From: Stemphylium vesicarium
Taxonomy: Eukaryota; Ascomycota; Dothideomycetes; Pleosporales; Pleosporaceae
Assembly (NCBI GenBank): GCA_004380135.1
Contig: QXCR01000002.1
Span: forward strand, 372,001 to 436,000
DNA length: 64,000 nucleotides
Reading direction: 5' to 3'
The notes beneath the pieces were generated by a model, which saw nothing but the letters and a program-made list of their open reading frames with translations, searched no databases and was not told where the DNA came from. Position numbers and translations under genes: made by a program. Of this stretch, positions 20,633 to 32,927 are shown piece after piece (within the stretch, counting starts at the first letter, position 1; each line of letters begins with the position of its first letter).

Positions 20633-21797
20633 ATGGCATCGCAATACTGTGCCCTTGTCGACCCTACTACAAACATGCTACCCTTCAATCTTTCGGGCAC
20701 ATTCGGTGCAGGCGCGTGCAATACCCCAGTCATCTTTCCAAAAACAACGCAGAAGATTCAGGAATCACTATCTGAGATGCTGTCTCGCTATCCTTCATTT
20801 CAACATCTCACGTATTCTTTCTCGAATCCGTATCCCAACCTATCGGCGCATTTTCCAGCACTCTTACCACCATTCGCTATGGGTAGTCCTAAGAAATCCC
20901 GAGTTGACTCTCCCGATCCGGCGTCCGGGAACCCCGGTTCCAAGAAGGATGAATCTCAACCGCCTGTAGACACGAACCAGTCTGTGCCAATTTCGTCAAA
21001 ACCCTCGAGCGTGAGATTCGGCCGCCTACTATCGAACGAAGTAGCAAGAAAAGCACCACTGATGGGAACGTTTCGTACGTTGCCCTCGCCTCCTTCCAAT
21101 ACCGGTAGAAAGTTCCCGAAACCAAAGCAGCAGCGTTCTGTCAGTCGAAGACAGAACCCTGTCTTCAGTGAAAACCCAATACGACAGCGACTCCGAAGTG
21201 CTGTACTCAAACGCCCTGGGAAACAGAAGCGCGTGGTGCTGTACGGTAAGGTGGAGGAGGATTCTGACGATGACGATGACAGGGAAGAAGAAGAAGAAGA
21301 AGAAGAAGAAGAAGAGGAGGAAGAGGAACCGACGGCGACAGCAAAGACGCAAGAAATCGCAGAGAACGTAGACAAGGAAGCAACCGAGAACGACGACGAG
21401 CCTGAGGATGACTGCGAAACCGAGGACGCTCTCACAAGCGAAGAAAGCAGTAAGGACTGCGCCAGTTCAGCCGGACGGCACCCGAAACACGATTACAAAG
21501 TACCTGCCGAATTGGAAGGCCTACACCGAGCTCTAGGTAGGCTTTGACCAGACAGTCGTTTTGTTCCTGTACTTATGACTGCTTGCTCTAGGGTCTGGCT
21601 CTTGGAACGAATATATGTTCCTCGTGGAATCACTGTGGCTAAACGAAATCACGGCGCAAGAGTTCGACAGGAGGTCGAAACCGATTTTCAGCACCTATGA
21701 CGATGGAACACGAGAAAAGATATATGGAATGGTTACAAAGACGATGATCAAGCCGCGACTGAAGGAGACGGAGGTTGGTCAACAGGTAGTCGTTTGA
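20633..21797 (+). CDS. Hypothetical acidic protein with poly-Glu tract
   Basis: Exons 20633-21536 and 21592-21797 (55-nt intron GTAGGC...CTCTAG, branch ATGAC) give 369 residues. The start is the first ATG (MASQYCALVDPTTNM); the frame is open 29 codons upstream without an ATG. The middle is basic and Ser/Pro-rich (KPKQQRSVSRRQN). It is followed by an Asp/Glu block with about 15 consecutive glutamates (DNA 21282-21328), then a second acidic block. The C-terminal about 70 residues look folded and helical (SGSWNEYMFLVESLWLNEI...REKIYGMVTKTMIKPRL). Alternating basic and acidic tracts suggest a nuclear, chromatin-related role. The tail faintly recalls the helix-rich SAGA Ada1/Hfi1-type domain, but I cannot support that assignment. 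Confidence 0.7.
21282..21328. repeat. GAA/GAG trinucleotide tract encoding poly-Glu
   Basis: Near-perfect GAA repeat with GAG interruptions at its 3' end, inside the coding frame of the acidic hypothetical protein. A likely site of length variation between strains. Confidence 0.85.
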
Positions 21798-24151
21798 CGG
21801 TATGGATGGCGGCTGGGCTGGGCTCGGTAGGTCCGGACTAGGTACTTATGCTTGTCTCTAGAGGCCGCCAGCTGCGTGAATGGAGACGTCCGTGGTAGTA
21901 AGCTCGAGTTAGGTTGAGATGCCCGTCCGTCAATAATGGCACATTAGAAAGGTTTGCTGCTGCTGCGCAGACTAGCCGTCCATTTTCGGTGTGCAGTCTG
22001 GCCAAAGTGATCATCCTGTTTCGTTTCCTCCATTCCTTTCGTTCTCTTCACAGCTGTTTGCGAATTGTTAATTTGCTTTGTTTCTATTGCCGCACCTGCA
22101 CATGGGCTTGTTAGCACATAGTCAGCTAATACCTGAGATTGCCGGTATCCCCGAGATTCAGCACAGTCGATCGCATTCTTCCTCGCGCTGAGGCCAGCCG
22201 TCAAGCAACGAAATGCTTCGACTGAAAAGAGATGTTGGGGGTACGACCACCGAAGCAGGCTCGGAAGCGACCAAACCTGCCGCGCGACATCACAAGTGGC
22301 GGAAAGCATTTCGACTTCGGCTGAGAACTCGGAGCCGCTACAAGCGAAACTATTGGGAACGGGCGTCGCGATGGAGCTTGTAGATGCTATTTCATGGATT
22401 AGTGATATACTCGTGATAGATTCGTGATAGCATCCAATTTGGGTAACCCGGGAAGGTCGTGGAAAGAGTGAACGGCCTAGTGTGTGGGGCATCGTCGGTG
22501 GCTAGCACTAGCAGCGCATGTCGGAGACCCACTTCGACCAGAGCCTCATGAGTTCGAGACACATGTCGCGCGCGGTTCCGCAGGGTCTGATAGATGCTTC
22601 TTAGATTTTCGGAGTAGCCTGTTGAGCCAAATCGTTGGGTGCTACTAGTGAGGCATAGGCACGCAAGATGCGAGATGCAAGGTGTTTTGCTGCGGGTCGG
22701 CTGGCGCTGACATGTCGACGGGAGCTCGATTGTTTTTCGGTCGTAATTTGCTTATTCCTCGTCACGAATTTTCGCCCATGCGAAACACGGGAAGCCGCAT
22801 TGCCAGACACGTGAGCACCAATCTTCTCCACGGCCCATGACTCGAGATCCACTGTTAGATCCTGGAGAAGAGCCTGGAGAAAATTTTGGAGGCGTCTCCA
22901 CCAGAGATGTGTCAGTGCGGATGGGACCAGAGCCCACATTTTCGTGACTGTTGGTCAGTACTCCAGACCGTTCCAAGCTTTGTCGAGCCCTTGGAGTGTT
23001 GGGACAAGAGGACTCAAGGTGCCTAAGCTGTCGCCGCGCACGCGCTATCCGTTTCGTTAGTCTCGTCGAGGCTTGCCACGACGTCTTTTTCTGACACCGA
23101 TGATCGTTTGCTCCGGATTGACAATTTTTTTCGTCGAGTGAATCGTGTCGTAAGCAGAGGAAAACATGCTGCAGTCGGATGCCGCGCAATACATAAATGA
23201 CCTGATCTTGGGAAGATGCAAACAGCGGCTAAAGGGCCTTTTCGTAGGATCGGGGTGGTGGCATGCTTACGCCTCGGCCGTCGCTTAAGCGTGTGCCGAG
23301 AGGCAGGTGGGTGACGGGTGAGGCAGTCAAGGCGCTGATCGCGCCAGTGCGGCGTCATCCAAGGGCCGAATTTCCCGCTCCCGACAAGCCTCGAACCAAG
23401 ACAGCACCAAGCTTGTAGCACGAGCTTTTTGCGCCCTCGACGGCTACACCACGAGTTGTAGGATATCCCCGGTGGTCCTTTGTGTTTCACAGCGTTGCCA
23501 TCTCGTGCAATGTGCCCGCCAAATGGTTGCGGAGCAGCAGTAAGCTTACAGCGCTTCACTCCCTTTGAAAAACGCCATGCGCAATCCCTAGACGGATGAC
23601 GGATGCTCGGAAGCCAACCGAGGAATGTAACATTGTGGCTTGTACTAGCTGCAATTGCGTGAATCACATGTTTTGGAGAAGCCCAAGGGTGAGGTCATAG
23701 ACGTCGGGAAGCGCGAAGCCTGGGGTGAATGCCAAGGCGTTGCGAATAAGCGTGGCTAAGATAGCCGCCATCAGCTTGTGGAGGCTTACTCCATGGGGAT
23801 GTACTGTGGAGATCATCATGAACGATAATCCTAGCGCAATTATACCCCTCCTCCCACAATGGTATCCCGTTGGCGGACGCCCCCCAGGATTCCGGGGTCA
23901 TTCACCGTCGGGCTGGGAGTTCCAGTGAACAGTACTAGCTGATTTCAGGGTTTGTTATCGGAGCCTCTCACAGTTGTCGTACGCCGTTGAGGCTCCACTT
24001 TAAGGCCTCCCTTCTCACTGCTCGCTCCCCCAGGTATAAGATCTGCCCTTTCATCTCCCCCGCCATTTGCTTTTCAACTATTCCTCTCTCCACAAATTTC
24101 CTGCAGCAGGTTCAACTCAATTCCAGAATCTGCGCGACACCAACTATAACC
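21798..24151. other. Gene-poor region, no gene supported
   Basis: About 2.35 kb. Minus-strand frames at 21944-22492 and 23023-23667 are long but have random composition and no motif. The right end holds the promoter of the MFS gene, with a TATAAGA word at about 24035-24041, some 110 bp before its ATG. Confidence 0.5.
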
Positions 24152-26208
24152 ATGGACGGAAAGGATAGCGGGCCTGCTGCTCACATCGAGAAGGAGGTCT
24201 CTCACAGCCCTGAAAAAGAGGTCTCATACCCATCCGAGAAGGAGGCCGCCTACGCGCCCGCTACTGAGCACATCGCTGACACGGGCTCTCGTCGCGCGTC
24301 TGTTGCCCACAACATCGTTGAGAACCCTCTTACGCGTCAGTCCAAGGAAGAATGCAGTGTTGGCGCCGAGGCATGGGCGGCTAAACATGGCCTGGAAGAG
24401 CACTCCGCGCTCTTCGCTAAGGCTGCTCTCGTTGCGCGCGACCCTGAACGCTTCGAAATGGTCACCACCCTTACCGATGATGAACGCGAAGCCCTCATCT
24501 ACGAGCGCGACCACAAGTGGCACGGTCCCAAGATGTTGTGGTACTCCATCGGTCTTTGCGCCATTGGTGCTGCCACCCAGGGTTGGGATCAAACCGGTTC
24601 CAACGGCGCCAACTTGTCTTTCCCAGATGAGTTTGGTCTTCTCGATAGCGAATGGGGCGAATGGATTATCGGACTTATCAACTCCATCATCTTTCTGACT
24701 GCTGGACTGATTGGTGCCTTTATCGTCGACCCGCTCAACAAGTACCTTGGGCGTAGGGGTGAAATCTTCCTTACTGCCATCTGTCTCACGGCCACTCCTA
24801 TCGGTTCCGCGTGCGCGCAATCATGGCAGGGGCTCTTCGCAGCCCGCTTCATCATGGGTATCGGCATCGGCGCAAAGAACGCCACTGTTCCAATCTACTC
24901 CGCTGAGATGGCTCCGCATCGAATCAGAGGCGCCTTGGTCATGTTTTGGCAACTGTGGGTCGTTATCGGTAAGTCAAGCTTTCACTGTCCCTTATCTCGG
25001 TCGTCGCTAATTAATTTGTTTAGGTATCTTCCTAGGTTTCTGCGCGAACGTCATCGTCAAGGACACCGGTGATATCTCGTGGCGCTTGCAGCTTGGCTCG
25101 GCGTTCATCCCGTCATTCATCCTCATGGTAGGCATCTACTTCTGCCCCGAGTAAGTTCCTCCGTATTGCAAGCTTTATGCCAGATACACACTAACATGTT
25201 CTCAGGTCACCTCGATGGCTCATGAAGCACGGCAAGGTTGCCAAGGGATATCGATCGATGGCCCGATTGCGCGCGCATCCCATCATTGCCGCACGAGACT
25301 ACTACTACTCATACGTCATCTACGAGACCGAACTGGCCATCGCACGTGGAGCTGGTTACTTCGACCGCATGTTCGACTGCTTCCGCGTGCCTCGAATTAG
25401 GCGTGCCAACTACGGCGCTTCCACGGTCATGATTGCGCAGCAGATGTGCGGTATCAACATCATCTCCTTCTACAGTTCAACCATCTTTACCCAGGTTGGA
25501 TTTAGCCCCGACCAGGCTTTGTACGCATCGCTGGGCTATGGTGCTCTCCAGGTCGTCTCTACAATCCCTACCTTGTTCCTCATCGACACCAAGGGCCGCA
25601 GGACCATCTGCATGTGGGTAAGTCAACATCAGGAACCCCTTTCAATATTGGCTTGCTAACTGAATTCTTAGACCTTTCCATTCATGTGCATTTTCCTATT
25701 GGCTGCTGGACTCTCGCTTCTTCAGCCCGAAACCGCAAGCGATGCAGCTAGACTTGGACCTGTCGTCCTGTTCATCTACCTCTTCACGATCATGTACTCG
25801 CTCGGAGAAGGACCTGTGGCATTCCAGTACTCGGCAGAAGTTTTCCCAACCATCCAACGTGAGCAGGGAATGGCCTGGGCAGTCTGCATCAACAACACCT
25901 TCGCGGGTGTCTTGTCGCTTACTTTCCCCCGCATGGTCAGCGTCATGTCGCAGACGGGAGCTTTCGGCTTTTACGCTGGTCTTAACCTGATCGCCTGGTT
26001 CATGATCTTCTGCTTCGTCCGCGAGACCAAGCAGCTGACGCTCGAAGAGCTGGACCAAGTCTTCAGCGTGCCGACCAAGACTTTCCTTCACTACCAGATC
26101 ACCGAGGCTGTGCCTTACTTCATCAAGCACAACCTTCTTCGCCAGAACATTCCCAAGCCACCGCCGATCATCGAGAAGAGCCACGAATCCGGACCTGCCC
26201 CGGCGTAG
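24152..26208 (+). CDS. MFS sugar/inositol-type transporter
   Basis: Four exons (24152-24968, 25024-25150, 25206-25617, 25672-26208), 630 residues; introns of 54-55 nt, the third with a GCTAAC branch. The start has an ACCATGG context. Sugar-porter hallmarks: PLNKYLGRRGEIFLTA after TM2, RFIMGIGIGAKNATVPIY, the PESPRWL motif made by joining exons 2 and 3, QQMCGINIISFYSST in TM7, DTKGRR and the C-terminal RETKQLTLEELDQVF. Twelve membrane segments are expected in the plasma membrane. The soluble N terminus is about 130 residues, longer than in most hexose porters, and begins with a threefold 8-residue repeat (EKEVSHSP, EKEVSYPS, EKEAAYAP; residues 13-36). Substrate cannot be read from sequence; sugar or inositol are the family options. 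Confidence 0.9.
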
Positions 26209-27295
26209 AGCTTGTTTGCGATAGCGGCGTAGGAAATCTCTTGATGGGATTTAAAGCTCCATGTGTAAGATCATGGACGTACAGAATGTACATAGTTCAT
26301 ATCGCCTTTTGAGTAATGGCAATCACTTGTTTCAAATCTTACTTGCATTAGTTTCTGTGAATGAAGTTTGCATTTTTTGCTGAGTCATTAGGCTTCGTGA
26401 ACCAATTGATGTCTACAGGGGCATAGAAAGGCACGATGGTAAATGGTCGGGCGTAGTATGACGTCGTGTCTCCTTTCTCGTCTACAGGGTACCTAATCGC
26501 GAGCTTCCTCCGATGTCGGCTCGTTTCAGCGCTTTTACTTTTGTGCCTTTGAGTGTGACGAAGGAAACATTCTGCTGGGCCATGACGATTTCAACGGAAC
26601 CATTCTTTACATGGGTCATGTACCGACTTGCGGGATTACCCGCACTAGATTGATCTATCGGATGCGAGCTACTTTTCATCCCGCTTACCTCCTTTACATC
26701 TTGAATCTAGGAGCTGGCTAATAACAACAGGCAGCCTAAACCCACACTCAAAGACCCTTCACATCGATTCAGCGCCAAAAAAGGGTTTAATTCCTGTATG
26801 ACGAGCTGTTTCAGTGGCTGCGTGTGTCATCGACTCATCATATCGTGTCATTGTCGCTCCCAGCGCCGCCACCCAAATTTTGGTCACAACAGCAACTAAC
26901 AAAGCATTGTTGCTCTAAAAGACACAACGCAACAAAGAATGTCGATAATCCGCGCACTACACAACAGCGTGCAGTCTCCAGTCTCGACGGAGTAGTCTGT
27001 ATACTACATCCACCTCCCCGAGGTTGTTAGTGAAGAAAGCAGAAAATCTATCGCCACCCGATAACGAGCATCAATCCAAGTAGCAAATATGACGGTATCT
27101 AAGGGAACAGTCACAGTGCACGGGATTCTGTGGTACAGCATAACATGGTACATAGCACAAAGCGGCAGTTTGCATCAGCGCATAGCGACCCGTACAGCAC
27201 GACTCATAGCTTCTTCTCCTTGACTATAGCTATGGCGTCGAGTAAGAGATTGTGCTTTCGATAGACAACAGACCTGCGCATACGATACGATAACG
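26209..27295. other. Intergenic, no gene recognised
   Basis: No supported feature; holds the presumed promoter of the hydrolase gene. Confidence 0.45.
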
Positions 27296-28872
27296 ATGTC
27301 ACCTAGAATTTCGCCTTCTTGGGAGCAGAATGAGACCGAAAAAGACTCAATGCTCAAGAAACTACAGGCGGATGTTCTACGTCGGGAGGAGAAGTTGGAA
27401 AGAATACTAGAAGGAAATAAGCTTCCCAAATGGCGGTACCCGGAGGAAGCTGTCGAACTTATTATCGAGGCTCAGAGCGCAGCATCCGAGAACCGGGAGC
27501 TTCTCACCAGCGACATTAAAGAAGTGTTAAGGTGGCCAAGCCCAGACCACACACATGAAGACCACTATTACGAAGCGAAGGGGCCAGACAGCATTTTCAA
27601 CCGAACGAAGAACTGGTTCGCAGAAGAAGGCTTCGATGAATTCGAAACTATGTACTCGTTCTCGGATAGATGGGACAAAGAAAAGCTTACAGTCAAAATT
27701 CTGGTACCGAAGGAATTGCCAAAAGGACAAAAAGCACCTGTCATGTGGTTTTTCCATGGCGGAGGATTTGTGAGTCTTATTCCAATTAAACGAAACCGCT
27801 AGCTTTGACTATGCTAACTTGGTGGCAGTGCACCGGTGCTGCTGACTTTATCCCCTGGTACTCCGCCACTGCCATTCGTTGCGCCCGCCGGAACAACGCA
27901 ATAATTCTCGCAGTAGACTATCCCCTCGGCCCTGAAGGCAACTACGCCGATATCCACGCTGCTCTCGAAGACTTTCTCCGATGGTACAAGGAAGATGGGT
28001 GTTTTGAGGTAGGCTATCAGGATTGGAGAAAGTGGCTATATGCTCAAAACACTGGCAAGAGCTTCACTATCGACAAAGACCATGTGTATGTTGAGGGAGA
28101 GAGTGCCGGCGGCTTAGCAGCTGTCATGGCACTTTGGATCAACGCTGATAGGAGACGGGGAACGGATATCCCGGTGAAATTCGCTCTTCTACGATATCCT
28201 ATGATCGCTCACTACAGTCGTGTATGGCCAACGATCACGGACGAAAATCCCACCGGTGCTGTAATGTACATGGGAACCAGTGTACCAAAGGAAAAATTCC
28301 AAAGAGACATGGAAAGTGTCAAGGAAGTCATTCTCCGACTCGAGAAATACAATCTTGTACCGACGTGTGCGGGTCGCCCTCCACCCATCGGTATGGCCTT
28401 TGCCGTGTTGCTGTCTGTGACGCAAGAATGGCAAGCCTTTTTCCAACGTCAGCATGGGGTGACGCAGTTGAAACCTAGCCCGGATACCAGTGATAAGACA
28501 ATCTTGGATGGTATTCAACGGGCCGAGATGTGTGCGCAGGATACTGTTGACCCAAACCTCCTGCCTCGCATGCGCATCTACCATGGCCACGACGATCCGA
28601 ATTGCCCCATCCAAAATACAGAGAAATTCGTGGAGCTGCTGAGAGACCCTAAGCTCTACGGTGACCGCTTCAACACGGGAGACAGTCTTACTCTCGATGT
28701 GGTGACGGAACTTAAGGAAAAGAAATGGTGGGATGCTGAAAGGAAGAAACTGATCTTTGGATATTCTACGACGGTAGCGCATGGGTTCGACTATTACCTT
28801 GATGAGGCGAGTGAGCCATTTTTGAAGAGGGCCTATGGTCATGTGGAGAGTCATTGGGGTCGGAAGGTTTAG
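27296..28872 (+). CDS. Alpha/beta hydrolase (HGGG/GxSxG esterase type)
   Basis: Exons 27296-27769 and 27829-28872 around a 59-nt intron (GTGAGT...GGCAG, branch GCTAAC), giving 505 residues. The oxyanion motif HGGGF falls right at the exon junction, followed by AVDYPLGPEGNYADIHAAL and the nucleophile motif GESAGG, as in hormone-sensitive-lipase-like (alpha/beta hydrolase 3) esterases. The acid/base partners are probably the Asp of HGHDDPNCP and the His of VAHGFDYYL near the C terminus. About 130 residues precede the domain, with an early predicted coiled coil (SMLKKLQADVLRREEKLERI). No signal peptide, so intracellular. Substrate unknown: carboxyl esters or lactones are the family range. A long insert between strand-8-like segments (about residues 300-400) is family-variable. 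Confidence 0.85.
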
Positions 28873-29587
28873 GTAGTAATTGGGGTGCGTTTGGAGCACT
28901 GTAGGGCTGGGATGCTATGCATTCGTTGTATCTACTGTGAGTGTTATCTAGACATATCAGTTCAAAAATACGGGTAGATGAGTTCTTTTTATGTCATGGA
29001 TACACGTCTATTCGTCACTGGGGTAATTCAGTGTAATCAGGCGTACTGCGCCTCCACGCGTTCTTACTCCGGGACAGGCCGCTGTTCTTGGCATGCTGAT
29101 CCATTGTCTTGAACGACGATACCTTGCTGGCTGACGAAAATACGTTTGATCATGACTTTACATGGACTTCAATCCTCTGGTATAACGTAAGTCGGAGACT
29201 CTTTCTTCTTGGATGCGAAGACTTCCAAGTGCTGGAGAAGTCCAGCTAAAGCTGGCACTGCACGTGTTCACGGATGATATACAACATCGTATCGAGAATT
29301 CCAAACATCCATCAACTCATATATGCTATAATTTCGATAATATCACGCACGACGCACCCGAGCAGAGTGTTCCCCGGTCGGATTTGCATACTCGAATCCT
29401 CCTGATATACCACAGGCCTGGGTTCAGGCTCCCAGCATCACCGGGCAATGAGCAAAACATGATGGCGGTTCTTGAATTCACCTCGTAAGCAATGTCTCGG
29501 GGTTTGACTGCAAAGGATTAAACTCTACCTCTAGCAAGGCACCCCGTACCCCAGGGCAATGGTGTCGGGCGGGGCCAAAAGACGATG
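28873..29587. other. Intergenic, upstream of the small secreted protein gene
   Basis: No coding frame supported. AT-richer around 28930-29350. Confidence 0.45.
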
Positions 29588-29595
29588 TATAAAAG
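29588..29595 (+). promoter_or_regulatory. TATA box of the small secreted protein gene
   Basis: A perfect TATAAAAG lies 132-139 bp before the ATG of the secreted protein and is followed by a CT-rich leader. It is the clearest TATA element in the window; TATA-driven genes in fungi tend to be strongly inducible. Confidence 0.7.
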
Positions 29596-29726
29596 AGGGC
29601 TCTCATTCCTGGTCGTCTCCAGTCTTCACCCACACTCACAGCTTTGACAACCAACCCTCTTCTGCTAAAAGATATCCATCACATGTCTTCAGTACAAGAA
29701 AACCTCCTCCAAACCCTTTCGCCATC

Positions 29727-30293
29727 ATGAGATTCATCGCACTCAGCATCGCCCTAACAGCCCCACTGGTGCATCTCGCCAGTGCCAACTTCGACGTCTG
29801 CCGCGTCGGCATAGGCGGCAACGGCATCACAGGCAACGGCGAGGGCTGGCAAGTCTACGAAGCCGGAGCCAACTGCGACAACGCCAAAAACTGGTACTGG
29901 GTCGACACTTACGACGCCAGTGGGCGGGGTGTCCGCTGCGAAGGCGATGGCTGCGGCCGTGGCGACGACGACAACCCCAATGACGTTGATGTTCTCGAAA
30001 TGAACTTTACTGATGGTTATCATTGGAGTGAGCCCCTCTACAATTCTACTCCCCTCCACTTGCCGTCTTGCGGCTTTAGTACATATGACTGACATGGTCT
30101 GGTGAAAACAGCTTACTACAAATCTCGCAATGGCGACTTGGTCGATACCAATGATAACCCCGTTGGCAACTGTTCTCCTTTCCCCGGCCCGGAGCTGAAC
30201 TGTGGACTTACGGTTTCTCGCATCGAGGGGTATCGCAAGTTGCGCTGTATTACCGATTTCATCGCTCCGGATATCAATTCTCATAACAACTGA
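29727..30293 (+). CDS. Small secreted cysteine-rich protein (effector candidate)
   Basis: Exons 29727-30027 and 30112-30293 (84-nt intron GTGAGC...AAACAG, branch CTGAC), 160 residues. Residues 1-20 form a classical signal peptide (MRFIALSIALTAPLVHLASA). The mature chain has seven cysteines (25, 50, 71, 76, 121, 131, 146), a Gly/Asn-rich start, an aromatic WYWVD segment and an acidic DDDNPNDVDV stretch; no membrane segment and no GPI signal. Size, secretion and cysteine content fit a fungal apoplastic effector or small wall-associated protein. The odd cysteine number leaves one unpaired or inter-chain. I recognise no named family. Strong TATA box upstream. Flanked by non-coding DNA on both sides. 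Confidence 0.82.
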
Positions 30294-31514
30294 GACTGAG
30301 AGTGGTCGTTGCGCGGGTGTGCTGCTGGAATCTGGGCGAAGTTTACCGTGGTCCTTTGAGGGCAACGTCGCGCAGTACTTTCCCGCTGTTTTCCTGGCTC
30401 AAATTGTCTATCGGTTCCTAATTGATTAGATAACATTTTGTTCGGGATCCGCGAATCAACTTCGCGTTCGCTCTTTTCTGAAAGTGGCATCATGCCATCA
30501 CGCTCGTTTATCTAATCGATTATATCAAAAGGAAATCAAAATACAAGCTTTTTCACCAATAATTCATTACCCCATATGTGAGATAATCGGCTTTTTCAGA
30601 GACTCGCTCTTACTTCCTTATCTGGTGTTTGCGAGCGAAGGGCAATCTCGGTACAGATGCCTTCCAGCTGTGCCGCATTCCTTCCACCCATCGCGACGGG
30701 CGCAGTCATCAACACTTTTGTCAGAATGTTACCCAAAGAAGCAATATTTATGCTTGGGACAGGTACATCTTCGTACAGTCACATGCAGGTCTGTTTTGAG
30801 ATGCGGGTCGGTGAACTCCAAGACGCTGAGAGAAAATGCGGCGAGAAGAGAAACGTGTCTCACGCGGCTAGATCCGACCGCAAGGAGCGGACAAACCCCG
30901 GCGTACAATAGGTGAAATCTTGCCCGGAAGCGTCGCCCACTTCTTTCGATAGTCTACATACGGGTGAGCGGGGGGAAGGAAGTCTTCGGCGTCGCGAAAC
31001 AATCCGGCTTTCTAATTTTCGGTTCCGAAGATAAAAAAAGTTCGCCGACATTGCGCATGTCAGAACACGCAGACAACGGGAATGTGCGCAAGAAGGGAAA
31101 TTAGTTACTGTTGTAATGATGACAAGTCAGGTGACTCGTCAAGGAGGATATCTCATTATACACGTAAAGTGAAACAAAACCGAGAAAGGATGATCCGGCC
31201 CAAGCGTATGTAAAGGTCAGGAATGTGACACTCCCACGTGTCTTGCAGCCATGAAGATGTCAAGGCCTCGATGTACAATTAAACCCGTGATGAACTCCAC
31301 CGACCATATTCCCAATGCCATGATATCTTTCGCCGTCATTCATATCCTATTACAGCCAGTATTAAACAATAACGTAATCGTCGTCGAGATCCTCGTCGAT
31401 GTTCTCTCTACCACCCGCAGTAAAAGGAAGGGATATGTCGGACAGACAGATGCGATGTAATGTCTCTCGTCGTAGCTTCCACACGTTCATTCGAGGGATG
31501 AGCTGTCGCTCAGA
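30294..31514. other. Intergenic, no gene recognised
   Basis: Between the 3' ends of convergent genes. Short ORFs only. Confidence 0.45.
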
Positions 31515-32885
31515 CTATGAGCCCTGGCCAGCATTATCCATGCCGTTTCTATGAGGCATGCCGTAGTGGTTTCTGTTGTCGCTCACAGGCGTGGAGTCGG
31601 TCTTGCGTACGCCTGCATTTATTGGACCATTCTGCATTGGACCACTCTGCATAGGACCGTTCTGCTGCATGGGGCCATTCATATTGTTGTTGGTGTTGTT
31701 CACTTGGCCATGCATGTTGGAGTTATGTATAGGTCCGCCCATATTGCCGTTGACGGGGTTTCCGTGCATGTTCATGCCACCACTATGCAAACTTGGTCCA
31801 GGCGTGTTGGTGTGCATACCAGCACCGTTTATTGCCATCGGAAGACCGTTAAGCATACTGCCTCCCATGGTGTCATCCATGGTTGGTCCCATAGCTGCCA
31901 TGGGGCCCCCGATCCGGGCTCTCCCACTCTCGTCGCCGTTATCGTCAACGACAGGCCAAAAGCGCTCTTCCAGCCAGCATATCTGCCGGAAGACTTCCTC
32001 GCAGCGCATCATCTCCTCCTTTCCGTCCTTTGTGGTTGTGATGTTCGCTAGCTCATCGACCAATGCGCGTGTTGCGTCGAGGAATTTGTTCGAGGCCGAC
32101 GAAGTCCAGTTCGGTATGAGGACTTGATGGAGAGCGACGATGTGGCTGTCGTTGGCGGACGTCGGGAGCGAATTGAAGAAGGTCGAGGCGTACTGCCATG
32201 CAGAGCGATAGCAATGTGAAGTGTCAGTTTGGTCAAGATTGGTTCTGCTGATGCATGACATACATGTTCAGTCCCCCAAAGCGCAACCATGCCCTCTAGG
32301 AGCGATGCGCTTGAGCCGCTCGCATTCACGAAAAGATCCAAGAGTGCGCGCGTGATGGGAGTAGGCGGCTCCGTGCCTAGCACAAGCCTATACTTTGTCG
32401 CGGTAATCTCGAAGAACTGCATTTCCCGTCGCATGTTGTTCAAGGCTGAGATCAAGAGGTCCATGGTCCGGTACATGGGGTGAAACTGCGAATTCTGCGT
32501 CTGCGGCAATCGTATCTTGGCCAGCAATTGTCCCACGAAGCGTATGTATCCGCGCGCATAGTGTCCGTCCTGTACGAGCCATTGCGACAGCGGCGCTGCC
32601 CCCAGGGATCCGCAGCCAGCATGCGAGAGGAAGGGTCGTTGTGTTGCTTGGTGGAAGGGGCCGGCGCATATGTTCAAGAGGTGCGAGGTCAGAGAGGGCG
32701 TGACGCTGGGGGCCATGGCAATATTCGGGGCAATAGGCTGGCCATCGCGAGCGCGCTTGCTGACGTTGGGACCCCGCCGCTGGATCTGGAGGTTTGGATT
32801 GGGCTGCTCTCCGTTCAATGGGGATCTGGGCCCCGGGGCTATGTTCGGATCAACAGGGGTTCCATCTTGCGTCTGCGGCTGCGGT

Positions 32886-32927
<42 letters not shown>

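Noticed and set aside
21944..22492. 182-codon minus-strand ORF
   Set aside because: Random composition, no motif, no homologous look and no supporting splice or promoter signal.
22540..22580. TTCGAGAC word resembling a tRNA B box
   Set aside because: No matching A box or cloverleaf arms; no tRNA gene found anywhere in the window.
23023..23667. 214-codon minus-strand ORF
   Set aside because: Arg/Cys/His-rich chance translation without domain or coding pattern.
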